A DNA stretch of 64,000 nucleotides from Kocuria flava. GTDB lineage: Bacteria; Actinomycetota; Actinomycetes; Actinomycetales; Micrococcaceae. Location of the stretch: positions 1,488,001-1,552,000 of the forward strand of contig NZ_CP013254.1 of NCBI RefSeq assembly GCF_001482365.1. The letters are read 5' to 3'. This document shows, one piece after another, positions 1 through 8,074 of the stretch. Position 1 is the first letter of the stretch; every line of letters starts with the position of its first letter. Below the pieces are notes generated by a model that saw only the letters and a program-made list of their open reading frames with translations, had not been told where the DNA came from and did no database searches. A program made the position numbers and the translations under genes.

Positions 1-50
1 AGCTGCTGCGCGAGCGCGGCCGCGCCGTTCCCGAAGGAGCCACCCGATGA
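1..50 (+). CDS. 3' end of an upstream iol-region gene (partial)
   Basis: The frame beginning at base 3 stays open for 15 codons, ending GATR, and stops at a TGA (48-50) that overlaps the next ATG as ATGA. An AAGGAG ribosome site lies inside this tail. The overlap says the missing gene is translationally coupled to the aldolase and belongs to the same operon. In related actinobacteria the 5-dehydro-2-deoxygluconokinase IolC often sits here, but 15 residues cannot identify it. Confidence 0.6.
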   Translation, partial: LLRERGRAVPEGATR

Positions 51-985
51 GCACCACCGAGATCGAGGTCGGCACGACCGCCGACCCCCGCCGCTACGAG
101 CACCTCAGCCGCATCCGGCTCGAGGACCCCCGGGCGGTGCAGCGGGCGGCCGACTCCCGGCGCCGCCACCCCGGGCTCGTCTACGGCCGGCAGAACTTCA
201 TCGTCGCCGCCGACCACCCCGCCCGCGGGGCCCTCACCGTCCGCGGGGACGAGCGCGCGATGGCCGACCGCCGGGACCTGCTCGACCGGCTGCTCGTCGC
301 GCTGGCCAACCCCCGCGTGGACGGCGTGCTCGCGTCCCCGGACGTGCTGGACGACCTGCTGCTGCTCGGGGCCCTGGACGGCAAGCTCGTCTTCGGGTCC
401 ATGAACCGCGGCGGGCTGCCCGGGCTGGTCAACGAGATCGACGACCGCTTCACCGGTCACACCGCCGACGCGCTGGACCGCATCGGCGCCGACGGCGGCA
501 AGATGCTCACCCGCATCTGCTTCGAGGACCCGCACACGACCTCCGTCCTGGAGGCCACCGCCCAGGCCGTGGACGCCCTCTCCCGGCTCGGCCTCGTGGC
601 CATGGTCGAGCCCTTCATCTCCCGGACCACCGACCGCGGGATCGTCAACGACCTCTCCACCGACGCCGTGATCCGCTCCGTGGCCATCGCCCAGGGCCTC
701 GGCGGGTCCTCCGCCCACACGTGGATGAAGCTGCCCGTGGTCGGGGAGATGGAGCGGGTCATGGCCGCCACCACCCTGCCCACGGTGCTGCTGGGCGGCG
801 ACCCGTCCGGTGAGCCCGAGGAGGTCTTCGCGACCTGGGCCGCCGCGCTCGCCCTGCCCGGCGTGCAGGGCCTGACGGTCGGGCGGACCCTGCTCTACCC
901 GGAGGACGGCGACGTCGCCGGGGCCGTGGCCACCGCCGCGTCGCTGCTGAAGGGCCACCCGGCCCAGGAAGGAGTCGCTCGATGA
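47..985 (+). CDS. Cgl0158-type (beta/alpha)8 aldolase of inositol catabolism
   Basis: A 312-residue protein of the Cgl0158 / DhnA-like class I aldolase group found in actinobacterial iol loci. Inferred role: cleaving 2-deoxy-5-keto-gluconate 6-phosphate to dihydroxyacetone phosphate and malonate semialdehyde (the IolJ step). Barrel-like signatures include FIVAADHP near residue 52, and a candidate Schiff-base lysine K228 in WMKLPVVG. The ATG at 47 has AAGGAG upstream and overlaps the previous stop; the 3' end overlaps iolD in ATGA. The substrate is inferred from position between the upstream gene and iolD/iolA, since deoxyribose-phosphate-aldolase-like relatives share the fold. Confidence 0.8.
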   Translation: MSTTEIEVGTTADPRRYEHLSRIRLEDPRAVQRAADSRRRHPGLVYGRQNFIVAADHPARGALTVRGDERAMADRRDLLDRLLVALANPRVDGVLASPDVLDDLLLLGALDGKLVFGSMNRGGLPGLVNEIDDRFTGHTADALDRIGADGGKMLTRICFEDPHTTSVLEATAQAVDALSRLGLVAMVEPFISRTTDRGIVNDLSTDAVIRSVAIAQGLGGSSAHTWMKLPVVGEMERVMAATTLPTVLLGGDPSGEPEEVFATWAAALALPGVQGLTVGRTLLYPEDGDVAGAVATAASLLKGHPAQEGVAR

Positions 986-2931
986 GCACCCGCACCCTCT
1001 CCGTCTCCCAGGCGCTCGTGGAGTTCCTGGCCAACCAGTGGACGGTCGACCGCGTGGGCGGCACCGAGCACCGGGAACGGACGATCCCCGGGATGTTCGG
1101 CATCTTCGGCCACGGCAACGTGGCCGGCGTCGGGCAGGCGCTCAAGCAGTACCAGGCGAGCGACCCCCGGCTGATGCCCTACTACCAGGGCCGCAACGAG
1201 CAGGCGCAGGTCCACCAGGCCGTCGGCTGGGCCCGGCACACCCGGCGCCGCTCCACCTTCGCGGTGAGCACCTCGATCGGCCCCGGCGCGACCAACATGG
1301 TCACCGGCGCCGCCCTGGCGACCACCAACCGGCTGCCGGCGCTGCTGCTGCCCTCCGACCAGTTCGCGTCCCGCGCCCCCGACCCCGTGCTCCAGCAGCT
1401 CGAGCGCCCCGACGCCGGGGACCTGACGGTCAACGACGTCTTCCGCCCGGTCTCCCGGTTCTTCGACCGGGTCTGGCGGCCCGAGCAGCTGTTCTCCGCG
1501 CTGCTCAACGGGATGCGCGTGCTCACCGACCCGGCCGAGACCGGTGCGGTGACCATCGCCCTGCCCCAGGACGTGCAGGCCGAGACGCTCGAGGTGCCCG
1601 AGGAGTTCCTCGCCCCGCGGGAGTGGCGGATCCGCCGCCCCGCCCCGGAGGAGGAGGACGTCCGCGCGGCCGTCGCCGCGATCCGGGCCGCCGAGCGGCC
1701 CGTCGTGATCGCCGGCGGCGGGGTGCACTACGCCTTCGCGACCGAGGCGCTGCGGGAGTTCGCCGAGACCACCGGCATCCCCGTGGCCTACACCCAGGCC
1801 GGGGTCGGCGTGCTCGACTGGGACCACCCCCGGTGCCTGGGCGCGGTGGGCTCCACCGGGTCCACCGCCGCGAACGCCGTGGTGGCGGAAGCGGACCTCG
1901 TGATCGGCATCGGCACCCGCTACGAGGACTTCACCACCGCCTCCCGCACCGCCTTCCAGCACCCCGGGGTGCGCTTCCTCAACATCAACGTGGCCGCGTT
2001 CGACGCCCACAAGCTCGGCACCTCCCTGCCGGTCGTCGCCGACGCCCGCAAGACCCTCGTCGAGCTGACGAAGGCACTCGGCGGGTACCGGGTCGGCGCG
2101 GACCTCGCCGAGACCGTCGCGACCGAGAAGCGGCGCTGGGACGGGATCGTCGACGACGCCTTCGGCGACCGGCACGAGCCCCTGCCCAGCCAGAACGAGA
2201 TCATCGGCGCCGTCAACGGGGCCATGGCCGAGCGCGACGTCGTCATCTGCGCCGCCGGCTCCCTGCCCGGGGACCTGCACAAGATGTGGCGGGTCAAGGA
2301 CCCGTACGGCTACCACGTCGAGTACGCCTACTCCTGCATGGGCTACGAGATCGCCGGCGGCCTGGGCGTCAAGCGCGCAGCACTGGCCGAGGCCGCCCGC
2401 GACGGCCAGGACCCGCGCGACGTCGTCGTCATGGTCGGGGACGGGTCGTACCTGATGATGCACACCGAGCTCGTCACGGCCGTGGCCGAGGGCCTCAAGC
2501 TCGTGGTCGTGCTCATCCAGAACCACGGCTACGCCTCGATCGGCGCGCTGTCCGAGCAGCTGGGCTCCCAGCGCTTCGGCACGAAGTACCGCTACCTCGA
2601 CGAGGACCGGCACAGCTTCGACGACGGCTCGACGCTGCCGATCGACCTGGCCACCAACGCCGAGTCCCTGGGGGTGCGCGTCCTGCGCGTCGAGCCCGGG
2701 GAGGGCGTGATCGACCGGCTCGCCGAGGCCGTCGCGCAGGCCAAGGCCGCCCCCGAAGGCTCCGGGCCGGTGCTCGTGCACGTCGAGTCCGACCCGCTGA
2801 TCGACGCCCCCAGCTCCGAGTCCTGGTGGGACGTGCCCGTCACGGCCACCGCCGAGCTGGACTCCACGAACGAGGCCTACGCGCTCTACCAGCAGCACAA
2901 GTCCCGGCAGCGCCCGCTGCTCGGGAACTGA
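982..2931 (+). CDS. iolD: 3D-(3,5/4)-trihydroxycyclohexane-1,2-dione acylhydrolase (ring-opening)
   Basis: A ThDP-dependent enzyme of 649 residues that opens the ring of trihydroxycyclohexanedione to 5-deoxyglucuronate. The three-domain acetolactate-synthase-like layout is visible: an N-terminal pyrimidine-binding domain with the activating glutamate at about E73 (GRNEQAQVHQAVG), a central domain from about 215 to 370 (AERPVVIAGGGVHYA), and a C-terminal diphosphate-binding domain with GDGSY at about 486 and the paired asparagine in NHGYASIG near 514. The length is normal for IolD. The start overlaps the aldolase stop as ATGA, with AAGGAG at 969-974. It is followed 11 bp later by iolA. Confidence 0.96.
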   Translation: MSTRTLSVSQALVEFLANQWTVDRVGGTEHRERTIPGMFGIFGHGNVAGVGQALKQYQASDPRLMPYYQGRNEQAQVHQAVGWARHTRRRSTFAVSTSIGPGATNMVTGAALATTNRLPALLLPSDQFASRAPDPVLQQLERPDAGDLTVNDVFRPVSRFFDRVWRPEQLFSALLNGMRVLTDPAETGAVTIALPQDVQAETLEVPEEFLAPREWRIRRPAPEEEDVRAAVAAIRAAERPVVIAGGGVHYAFATEALREFAETTGIPVAYTQAGVGVLDWDHPRCLGAVGSTGSTAANAVVAEADLVIGIGTRYEDFTTASRTAFQHPGVRFLNINVAAFDAHKLGTSLPVVADARKTLVELTKALGGYRVGADLAETVATEKRRWDGIVDDAFGDRHEPLPSQNEIIGAVNGAMAERDVVICAAGSLPGDLHKMWRVKDPYGYHVEYAYSCMGYEIAGGLGVKRAALAEAARDGQDPRDVVVMVGDGSYLMMHTELVTAVAEGLKLVVVLIQNHGYASIGALSEQLGSQRFGTKYRYLDEDRHSFDDGSTLPIDLATNAESLGVRVLRVEPGEGVIDRLAEAVAQAKAAPEGSGPVLVHVESDPLIDAPSSESWWDVPVTATAELDSTNEAYALYQQHKSRQRPLLGN

Positions 2932-2942
2932 AGGAGGATCCC

Positions 2943-4463
2943 ATGACCCAGCAGATCGAGACGACCCAGCAGATCGAGCACTTCATCGCCGGGGCCCGCA
3001 CCGCCGGCTCCGGGCAGCGCACCCAGGAGGTGTACAACCCCGCGACCGGGGAGGCCACCGGTGTGCTGCACCTGGCCGACCGCGAGGACCTCGAGCGCGC
3101 CGTCTCGGCCGCCCGAGCGGCGGCCGGGACGTGGGGCGAGATGTCCCTGGCCCGGCGCACGGCGGTGCTGTTCCGGTTCCGCGAGCTGGTGGCCGCCCAC
3201 ACGGACGAGCTGGCCGCCCTGATCACCGCCGAGCACGGCAAGGTCCTCTCCGACGCCAAGGGCGAGGTGGGCCGCGGCCTGGAGGTCGTCGAGTTCGCCT
3301 GCGGGATCGCCGAGCAGCTCAAGGGCGAGTTCTCCGACCAGTTCTCCACCGGCATCGACGTCTACTCCTTCCGCCAGCCCCTGGGCGTGGTCGCCGGGAT
3401 CACCCCGTTCAACTTCCCCGTGATGGTGCCGCTGTGGATGGCCCCGGTCGCGATCGCCACCGGCAACGCGTTCATCCTCAAGCCCTCCGAGCGCGACCCC
3501 TCCCCGTCGCTGCTGCTCGCCGAGCTGTGGCAGCGGGCCGGACTGCCCGACGGCGTCTTCCAGGTGCTGCACGGGGACAAGGAGACGGTCGACGGGCTGC
3601 TCACCCACCCCGAGGTCGACGGCATTTCCTTCGTGGGCTCCACCCCGATCGCCAAGTACGTCCACGAGACCGCCACGAAGCACGGCAAGCGCGTCCAGGC
3701 CCTGGGCGGGGCGAAGAACCACGCCGTGGTCCTGCCCGACGCCGACATGGACATCGCCGCCGACAACATCAACGCCGCGGCCTTCGGCTCCGCCGGCGAG
3801 CGCTGCATGGCGATCTCCGTGGCCGTGGCCGTGGGCGAGGCGGCCGACCTGCTCGTGGACAAGCTCGCCGAGCGCGCCCGGGGCATCCGCGTCGGCAACG
3901 GCATGGAGGCCTCCTCGGAGATGGGCCCGGTGATCACCCCGGCCTCCAAGGAGCGGATCCGCCGGATCGTCACCGCCGCGGAGGAGGACGGCGCGGCCGT
4001 GGTCGTCGACGGCCGCGACCTGATCGTCGAGGACCACGAGAACGGCTTCTTCGTGGGCCCGACCGTGATCGACCGGGTGCGCCAGGACATGACGGCCTAC
4101 GAGGAGGAGATCTTCGGCCCCGTGCTCGCGGTGCTGCGGGTCGACAGCCTCGAGGAGGCCGTCGAGGTCATCAACGCCAACCCCTACGGCAACGGCACGG
4201 CGATCTTCACCTCCTCGGGGGCCTACGCCCGCCAGTTCAAGCGGCAGGTCACCGTGGGCATGATCGGGGTCAACGTCCCGATCCCCGTGCCCGTCGCCTG
4301 GCACTCCTTCGGCGGCTGGAAGGACTCGCTGTTCGGCGACCACCACATCTACGGCCCGGACGGGGTGCGCTTCTACACCCGCGGCAAGGCCGTGACCGAG
4401 CGCTGGCCCGAGCCCCACCACGCCTCCGGCGCCTCGTTCGCCTTCCCCTCGTCCTCCGACTGA
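2943..4463 (+). CDS. iolA: (Methyl)malonate-semialdehyde dehydrogenase, CoA-acylating
   Basis: A 506-residue aldehyde dehydrogenase that converts malonate semialdehyde (or methylmalonate semialdehyde from valine) to acetyl-CoA (or propionyl-CoA) with NAD and CoA. The Rossmann-side motif ITPFNFPVMVPLW lies near residue 153, the family-typical QALGGAKNHAVVLPDAD near 255-270, and the catalytic cysteine C288 sits in SAGERCMA. The start at 2943 is chosen because AAGGAGG lies 6 nt upstream and an ALDH N terminus follows (FIAGARTAGSG). The frame is open much further upstream, but that part is a shadow of iolD. Last gene of the operon before a hairpin. Confidence 0.96.
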   Translation: MTQQIETTQQIEHFIAGARTAGSGQRTQEVYNPATGEATGVLHLADREDLERAVSAARAAAGTWGEMSLARRTAVLFRFRELVAAHTDELAALITAEHGKVLSDAKGEVGRGLEVVEFACGIAEQLKGEFSDQFSTGIDVYSFRQPLGVVAGITPFNFPVMVPLWMAPVAIATGNAFILKPSERDPSPSLLLAELWQRAGLPDGVFQVLHGDKETVDGLLTHPEVDGISFVGSTPIAKYVHETATKHGKRVQALGGAKNHAVVLPDADMDIAADNINAAAFGSAGERCMAISVAVAVGEAADLLVDKLAERARGIRVGNGMEASSEMGPVITPASKERIRRIVTAAEEDGAAVVVDGRDLIVEDHENGFFVGPTVIDRVRQDMTAYEEEIFGPVLAVLRVDSLEEAVEVINANPYGNGTAIFTSSGAYARQFKRQVTVGMIGVNVPIPVPVAWHSFGGWKDSLFGDHHIYGPDGVRFYTRGKAVTERWPEPHHASGASFAFPSSSD

Positions 4464-4477
4464 GACCCGCGGAGCCC

Positions 4478-4512
4478 AGGACGTCCCCGTCGCCGTGCGG
4501 CGGGGACGTCCT
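4478..4512 (+). terminator. Hairpin after iolA
   Basis: Inverted repeat with 12-bp arms (AGGACGTCCCCG and its complement) around an 11-nt spacer, 15 bp after the iolA stop. No U-tract follows, as is common in high-GC actinobacteria. Confidence 0.65.
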
Positions 4513-4522
4513 CGTCCCGCAA

Positions 4523-4555
4523 TTGTCTTTACATGAGGACAAGAAACGCTAGGCT
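4523..4555 (+). promoter_or_regulatory. iolG promoter with candidate IolR/GntR operator
   Basis: A -35-like TTTACA (4528-4533) and a -10-like TAGGCT (4550-4555) are 16 bp apart. The 12-mer TTGTCTTTACAT (4523-4534) overlaps the -35 and matches the sites at 6767-6778 and 10944-10955 (shared core TGTC-N3-ACA). Weaker outer arms TTGTC/GACAA (4523-4527 and 4538-4542) also frame it. A repressor bound here would block the promoter. Confidence 0.55.
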
Positions 4556-4637
4556 GGGGCGCAGCGCCTGTGACGGGCACCACGACCGATCGACCACCCC
4601 TCCCCGCCGCACCGGCGGGACGGAAGGAGCACCTCCC

Positions 4638-5651
4638 ATGAACGCACCGCTGCGCATCGCCGTCGTCGGCGCCGGCCGCATGGGCGCCGACCACATCGAG
4701 CGCCTCCACCGGCGCATCGCCGGCGCCGAGGTGGCCGCCGTCGTCGACATCGACCGCCCCCGCGCGGAGGCCGCCGTGGCCCACATCCCCGGCGCGGTCG
4801 CCCACACCGACTTCCAGGAGGTCCTGGACCGGGACGACATCGACGCCGCGCTGCTCGCGACCCCCGGCTTCCTGCACGAGCAGGTGCTGCTGCCGGCCCT
4901 CGGGAAGGGGCTGCCGGTGCTGTGCGAGAAGCCCCTGACCCCCGACGCCGAGTCCTCGTGGCGCGTCGTGCAGGCCGAGGTCGCCGCCGGGCGCCAGCTC
5001 GTCCAGGTCGGCTTCATGCGCCGCTTCGACACCGGCTACCTCGCCCTGCGCCGGATGATCGAGGAGAGGACCTACGGCGAGCTGCTCACCCTGCACCACC
5101 AGCACCGCAACCCCACGACCCCGCCGGGGTTCACCAACGAGATGATCATCAACGACTCGGTGGTGCACGAGTTCGACGCCGTGCGCTTCTTCACCGGCGA
5201 GGAGATCGTCAGCGTCCAGGTCCGGATCGGGCGCTCGACCCGCAACGCCCCCGAGGGCCAGCGCGACCCGCAGCTGGTGCTCATGGAGACCGAGTCCGGC
5301 GTCCTCGCCCAGGTCGAGGCCTACGTCAACGCCCGCTTCGGCTACCAGGTCTCCACCCAGGCCTCCTTCGAGACCGGTGTGGTCGGCATCGGCGGCGACC
5401 AGGAGCCCTACGTGCGCACCGAGGGCCGCTGGGGCGGATCGGTCACCCCCGGCTTCGAGGAGCGCTTCGCCGAGGCCTACGACCGCGAGATCCAGGCGTG
5501 GGTGGAGGCGACCGCCCGCGGCGAGATCGGCGGGCCCTCCGCGTGGGACGGCTACGCCACCGCGGCGTGCTGCGAGGCCGGTGTGCGGGCCCAGTCCTCC
5601 GGGGAGACGGTGCCCGTCCACCTCGAGGCCAAGCCCTCCCTCTACGCCTGA
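4638..5651 (+). CDS. iolG: Inositol 2-dehydrogenase-type Gfo/Idh/MocA oxidoreductase
   Basis: A 337-residue NAD(P)-dependent dehydrogenase likely oxidising myo-inositol (or a cyclitol/sugar relative) to the 2-keto form, the entry step of the pathway. The Rossmann motif GAGRMGADH is at residues 10-18, the cofactor/active-site lysine K98 is in EKP, and the catalytic D173-x3-H177 pair is in DSVVHEFD. The start at 4638 has GGAAGGAG upstream; the in-frame ATG at 4533 lies inside the promoter and is rejected. It is a separate transcription unit just after iolDA, and best fits the IolG family of the four paralogues here. Confidence 0.85.
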   Translation: MNAPLRIAVVGAGRMGADHIERLHRRIAGAEVAAVVDIDRPRAEAAVAHIPGAVAHTDFQEVLDRDDIDAALLATPGFLHEQVLLPALGKGLPVLCEKPLTPDAESSWRVVQAEVAAGRQLVQVGFMRRFDTGYLALRRMIEERTYGELLTLHHQHRNPTTPPGFTNEMIINDSVVHEFDAVRFFTGEEIVSVQVRIGRSTRNAPEGQRDPQLVLMETESGVLAQVEAYVNARFGYQVSTQASFETGVVGIGGDQEPYVRTEGRWGGSVTPGFEERFAEAYDREIQAWVEATARGEIGGPSAWDGYATAACCEAGVRAQSSGETVPVHLEAKPSLYA

Positions 5652-5657
5652 GCGCGT

Positions 5658-5685
5658 CCGGGGGTGCGGGGCCCCGCACCCCCGG
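5658..5685. terminator. Loopless 28-bp palindrome between iolG and lacI no. 1
   Basis: Perfect 14+14 palindrome (left arm starts CCGGGGGTGCGG) between converging genes, 7 bp after the iolG stop. Probably a bidirectional terminator. Confidence 0.6.
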
Positions 5686-5736
5686 CCCCTCCTCGTCCCC
5701 GCCCTCGGTGGGCCGGCGCCTCCCCGCCCCCGGCCC

Positions 5737-6747
5737 TCAGCGGGCCGGGGGCGGGGCCGTGGTGCGCCGCAGCACCAGCCGGGGCTCGAGCAGCAGGCTC
5801 CGCCCGGCGGGCGGCTCCCCGCCGATGCGGGCCAGCAGGCGCTGCGCGGCCGCCGCCCCGATCGCGGCGTTGCGGCTGTCGACCGTGGTCAGCTCCAGCA
5901 GGTGGGTCGCGGCGACCGGGGAGTCGTCGTAGCCGATCACCGACAGGTCCGCGGGCACGCGCCGGCCGCGCTCGCGGGCCGCGGCCAGCGCGCCCATCGC
6001 CATGGTGTCGTTGGCCGCGAACAGGGCGGTCAGTCCCGGGTGCGCGTCGAGCAGCCGGCCCGCGGCGACCCATCCGTCCTCCTCCGTGGTCGTGCCCGCG
6101 CCGGCCGCCGTCCGTGCGGCCACCTCCGCCTCCGCGGCGGCGGCCGCGAAGCCCTCCGCCCGCAGCCGTGCGGCGCCGCCGCCGCCGGTCAGGTGGCCGA
6201 TCTCCCGGTGCCCGAGCTCCAGCAGGTGCCCGGTGGCCAGGCGGGCCCCGTGCCGGTCGTCGTTGGCCACGACGTCCGCGCCCGGCACCTCCCGGTCGCG
6301 GTGGCCGGCCACGACGACCGGCAGGTCCTCCGGCACGCGCATGGCCGCGCTCGGCTCGGTCGCGAGCACCAGGCCGTCGGCGCGCATCGACAGGAAGCCC
6401 TCCAGCGGGCTCGCCCCGACGTGGGCGTTGAGGGTGTGGTCGGCGACCGCGATCCGCAGCCCGTGCGGGGCCAGTCCCTGCTGCAGCCCGCGCAGCAGCT
6501 CGACGAACCACTGGTTGCGGTAGTCGTCGATGAGCACGCCGACCGTGCGGGCGGTGGCCCCGGCCAGGGTCGCGGCCGCCTGGCTGGGGCGGTAGTCCAG
6601 CCGCGCCATGGCCTCGAGCACCGCGGTGCGCCGCGCGTCCGAGACGTTCGGGGACCCCCGCAGGACCAGGGAGACCAGCGACTTCGAGACGCCGGCGGCG
6701 CGGGCGACGTCGTAGATGGTGGGGGCCCGCCCCGGGCGACAGCTCAT
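5737..6747 (-). CDS. LacI-family transcriptional regulator no. 1
   Basis: A 336-residue LacI/GalR repressor. The N-terminal helix-turn-helix starts TIYDVARAAGVSKSLVS (about residues 10-26), followed by the hinge region (DYRPSQAAATLAG) and a periplasmic-binding-like effector domain (GVLIDDYRNQWFVELL onward). The ATG at 6747 has GAGGAGG upstream and gives a standard length; the frame is open further upstream only into the promoter. It is divergent from the dehydrogenase/isomerase pair at 6896 and likely represses it through TTTGGAGCGCTCCAAA. The effector, probably an inositol or its keto product, is inferred from neighbours. Confidence 0.9.
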   Translation of the reverse strand: MSCRPGRAPTIYDVARAAGVSKSLVSLVLRGSPNVSDARRTAVLEAMARLDYRPSQAAATLAGATARTVGVLIDDYRNQWFVELLRGLQQGLAPHGLRIAVADHTLNAHVGASPLEGFLSMRADGLVLATEPSAAMRVPEDLPVVVAGHRDREVPGADVVANDDRHGARLATGHLLELGHREIGHLTGGGGAARLRAEGFAAAAAEAEVAARTAAGAGTTTEEDGWVAAGRLLDAHPGLTALFAANDTMAMGALAAARERGRRVPADLSVIGYDDSPVAATHLLELTTVDSRNAAIGAAAAQRLLARIGGEPPAGRSLLLEPRLVLRRTTAPPPAR

Positions 6748-6766
6748 CCGGTCCTCCTCGTCGAAA

Positions 6767-6778
6767 TTGTCCTGACAA
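6767..6778. promoter_or_regulatory. Candidate IolR/GntR operator TTGTCCTGACAA
   Basis: A 12-mer with TTGTC/GACAA arms in the lacI no. 1 leader. Its inner TGTCCTGACA fits all 10 positions of KGWCHTRACA, the motif I remember for the GntR-type IolR of Corynebacterium glutamicum. Related sites lie at 4523-4534 and 10944-10955. Confidence 0.55.
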
Positions 6779-6783
6779 ACCTC

Positions 6784-6831
6784 TTGACGAGGTTCCACGG
6801 TCGATCCTACCGTTGTTTGGAGCGCTCCAAA
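6784..6831 (+). promoter_or_regulatory. Divergent promoter with LacI operator TTTGGAGCGCTCCAAA
   Basis: Forward -35 TTGACG (6784-6789) and -10-like TACCGT (6808-6813) are 18 bp apart. The reverse strand offers a -10 TAGGAT (6804-6809) for lacI. The perfect 16-bp palindrome at 6816-6831 covers the forward start region and the reverse -35 position. It has the central-CG symmetry of LacI-family operators, so it could control both directions. Confidence 0.65.
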
Positions 6832-6895
6832 GTGAGCTGCCGCACAGGCGCCCGATCCCGTGGCGGCCTCCGTCCCCGTCTCCCCAGGAGAAACC

Positions 6896-8074
6896 ATGAC
6901 TGACAGCATCGGCATCGCCGTCATCGGCGCCGGCATGGCCGGGCAGGCCCACGCGGCCGCCTACCGCGTGGCCCCCACGCTCTACGATCCCGTCCTGCCG
7001 CCGCTGCGCTACGTCGCCGTCGGCGACGTCAACGAGACCCTGGGTGGGCACGTGGCCCGGCGCTACGGCTACGCGAAGGCCGTCGGCTCCTGGGAGGCGA
7101 TCGCGGAGGACCCGGAGGTCGACGTGGTCAGCGTGGTGATCGCCAACCGCTTCCACCGCCAGGTGGTCGAGGGCCTGCTCGAGGCCGGCAAGCACGTGCT
7201 GTGCGAGAAGCCGCTGAGCGACACCCTTGACGACGCCCGGGCCATGGCCACCGCGGCCGCCCGGGCCGAGTCCCTCGCTCGCATCGGCTTCACGTTCCGC
7301 CGCACCCCCGGCATCGCCGCAATCCGGGACCTGATCCAGGACGGCACCCTGGGGAAGGTCCTGCACTTCAGCGGCCGGTACTGGACCGACTACGGGTGCA
7401 GCCCGAAGGCCCCGATGAGCTGGCGCTACAAGGGCGGTCCCGGTTCGGGGGCCCTGGCCGACGTGGGCAGCCACCTGTCCTACGTCGCAGAGTTCCTCTG
7501 CGGGGACATCGCCTCGGTGTCCGGGGGCCGGCTGGCCACCACCATTGCCGAACGCCCCCTGCCCGTGGGTGCGGTCACCGGCCACCACCTGGTGGAGGTC
7601 AGCGACACCTGCGAGCCGGTGGAGAACGACGACTACGCCGCCTTCTCCGCCGAGTTCGCCCAGGGCGCGGGCAGTCTGGAGGTCTCCCGGGTGGCGGCCG
7701 GGCACCCCAACACGCTGACGTTCGAGGTGTTCTGCGAGAAGGGCGCGGCCCGGTTCGACCAGCTGCGTCCCGCCGAGATCGAGCTGTACCTGCACGAGGG
7801 GCCGGACGCCGTCAACGGCTACCGCACCGTCACCCTCGGCCCTCAGCACCCCTATCTCGGCGGCGGGCTGGCAATGGACGCCCCGGGGGTGGGCTTCGGC
7901 CAGAACGACGCCTTCGGCTACCAGGCCCGCGCATTCCTGGAAGAGGTCGCCGGCCTGGGCGAGGACGTCTCGCTGCCGCGCAACGCGTCCTTCGCCGAGG
8001 GCGTGCACAACATGGAAATCCTCGAGGCCGCCGTGGAGTCGGCCACCAACCACGGAAAGAAGGTCCTCCTGTGA
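6896..8074 (+). CDS. Gfo/Idh/MocA-family dehydrogenase (second inositol-dehydrogenase paralogue)
   Basis: A 392-residue oxidoreductase, longer than the iolG paralogue. The Rossmann motif GAGMAGQAH starts near residue 11, EKPLSD carries the conserved lysine near residue 105, and the catalytic D189-x3-H193 pair is in ADVGSHLS. Inferred role: oxidation of another cyclitol (for example scyllo-inositol) or of a keto-inositol derivative. The ATG at 6896 follows CAGGAG. The stop overlaps the GTG of the next gene as GTGA, so the two are made together. Divergent from lacI no. 1, whose likely operator overlaps this promoter. Confidence 0.85.
   Translation: MTDSIGIAVIGAGMAGQAHAAAYRVAPTLYDPVLPPLRYVAVGDVNETLGGHVARRYGYAKAVGSWEAIAEDPEVDVVSVVIANRFHRQVVEGLLEAGKHVLCEKPLSDTLDDARAMATAAARAESLARIGFTFRRTPGIAAIRDLIQDGTLGKVLHFSGRYWTDYGCSPKAPMSWRYKGGPGSGALADVGSHLSYVAEFLCGDIASVSGGRLATTIAERPLPVGAVTGHHLVEVSDTCEPVENDDYAAFSAEFAQGAGSLEVSRVAAGHPNTLTFEVFCEKGAARFDQLRPAEIELYLHEGPDAVNGYRTVTLGPQHPYLGGGLAMDAPGVGFGQNDAFGYQARAFLEEVAGLGEDVSLPRNASFAEGVHNMEILEAAVESATNHGKKVLL

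Noticed and set aside
895..2898. 667-residue open frame opposite iolD
   Set aside because: Antisense shadow caused by high third-position GC; Gly/Arg/His-rich translation, no ribosome site or domain.
1038..2942. Upstream extension of the iolA frame
   Set aside because: Arg/Pro-rich shadow of iolD; the true start at 2943 has a strong ribosome site.
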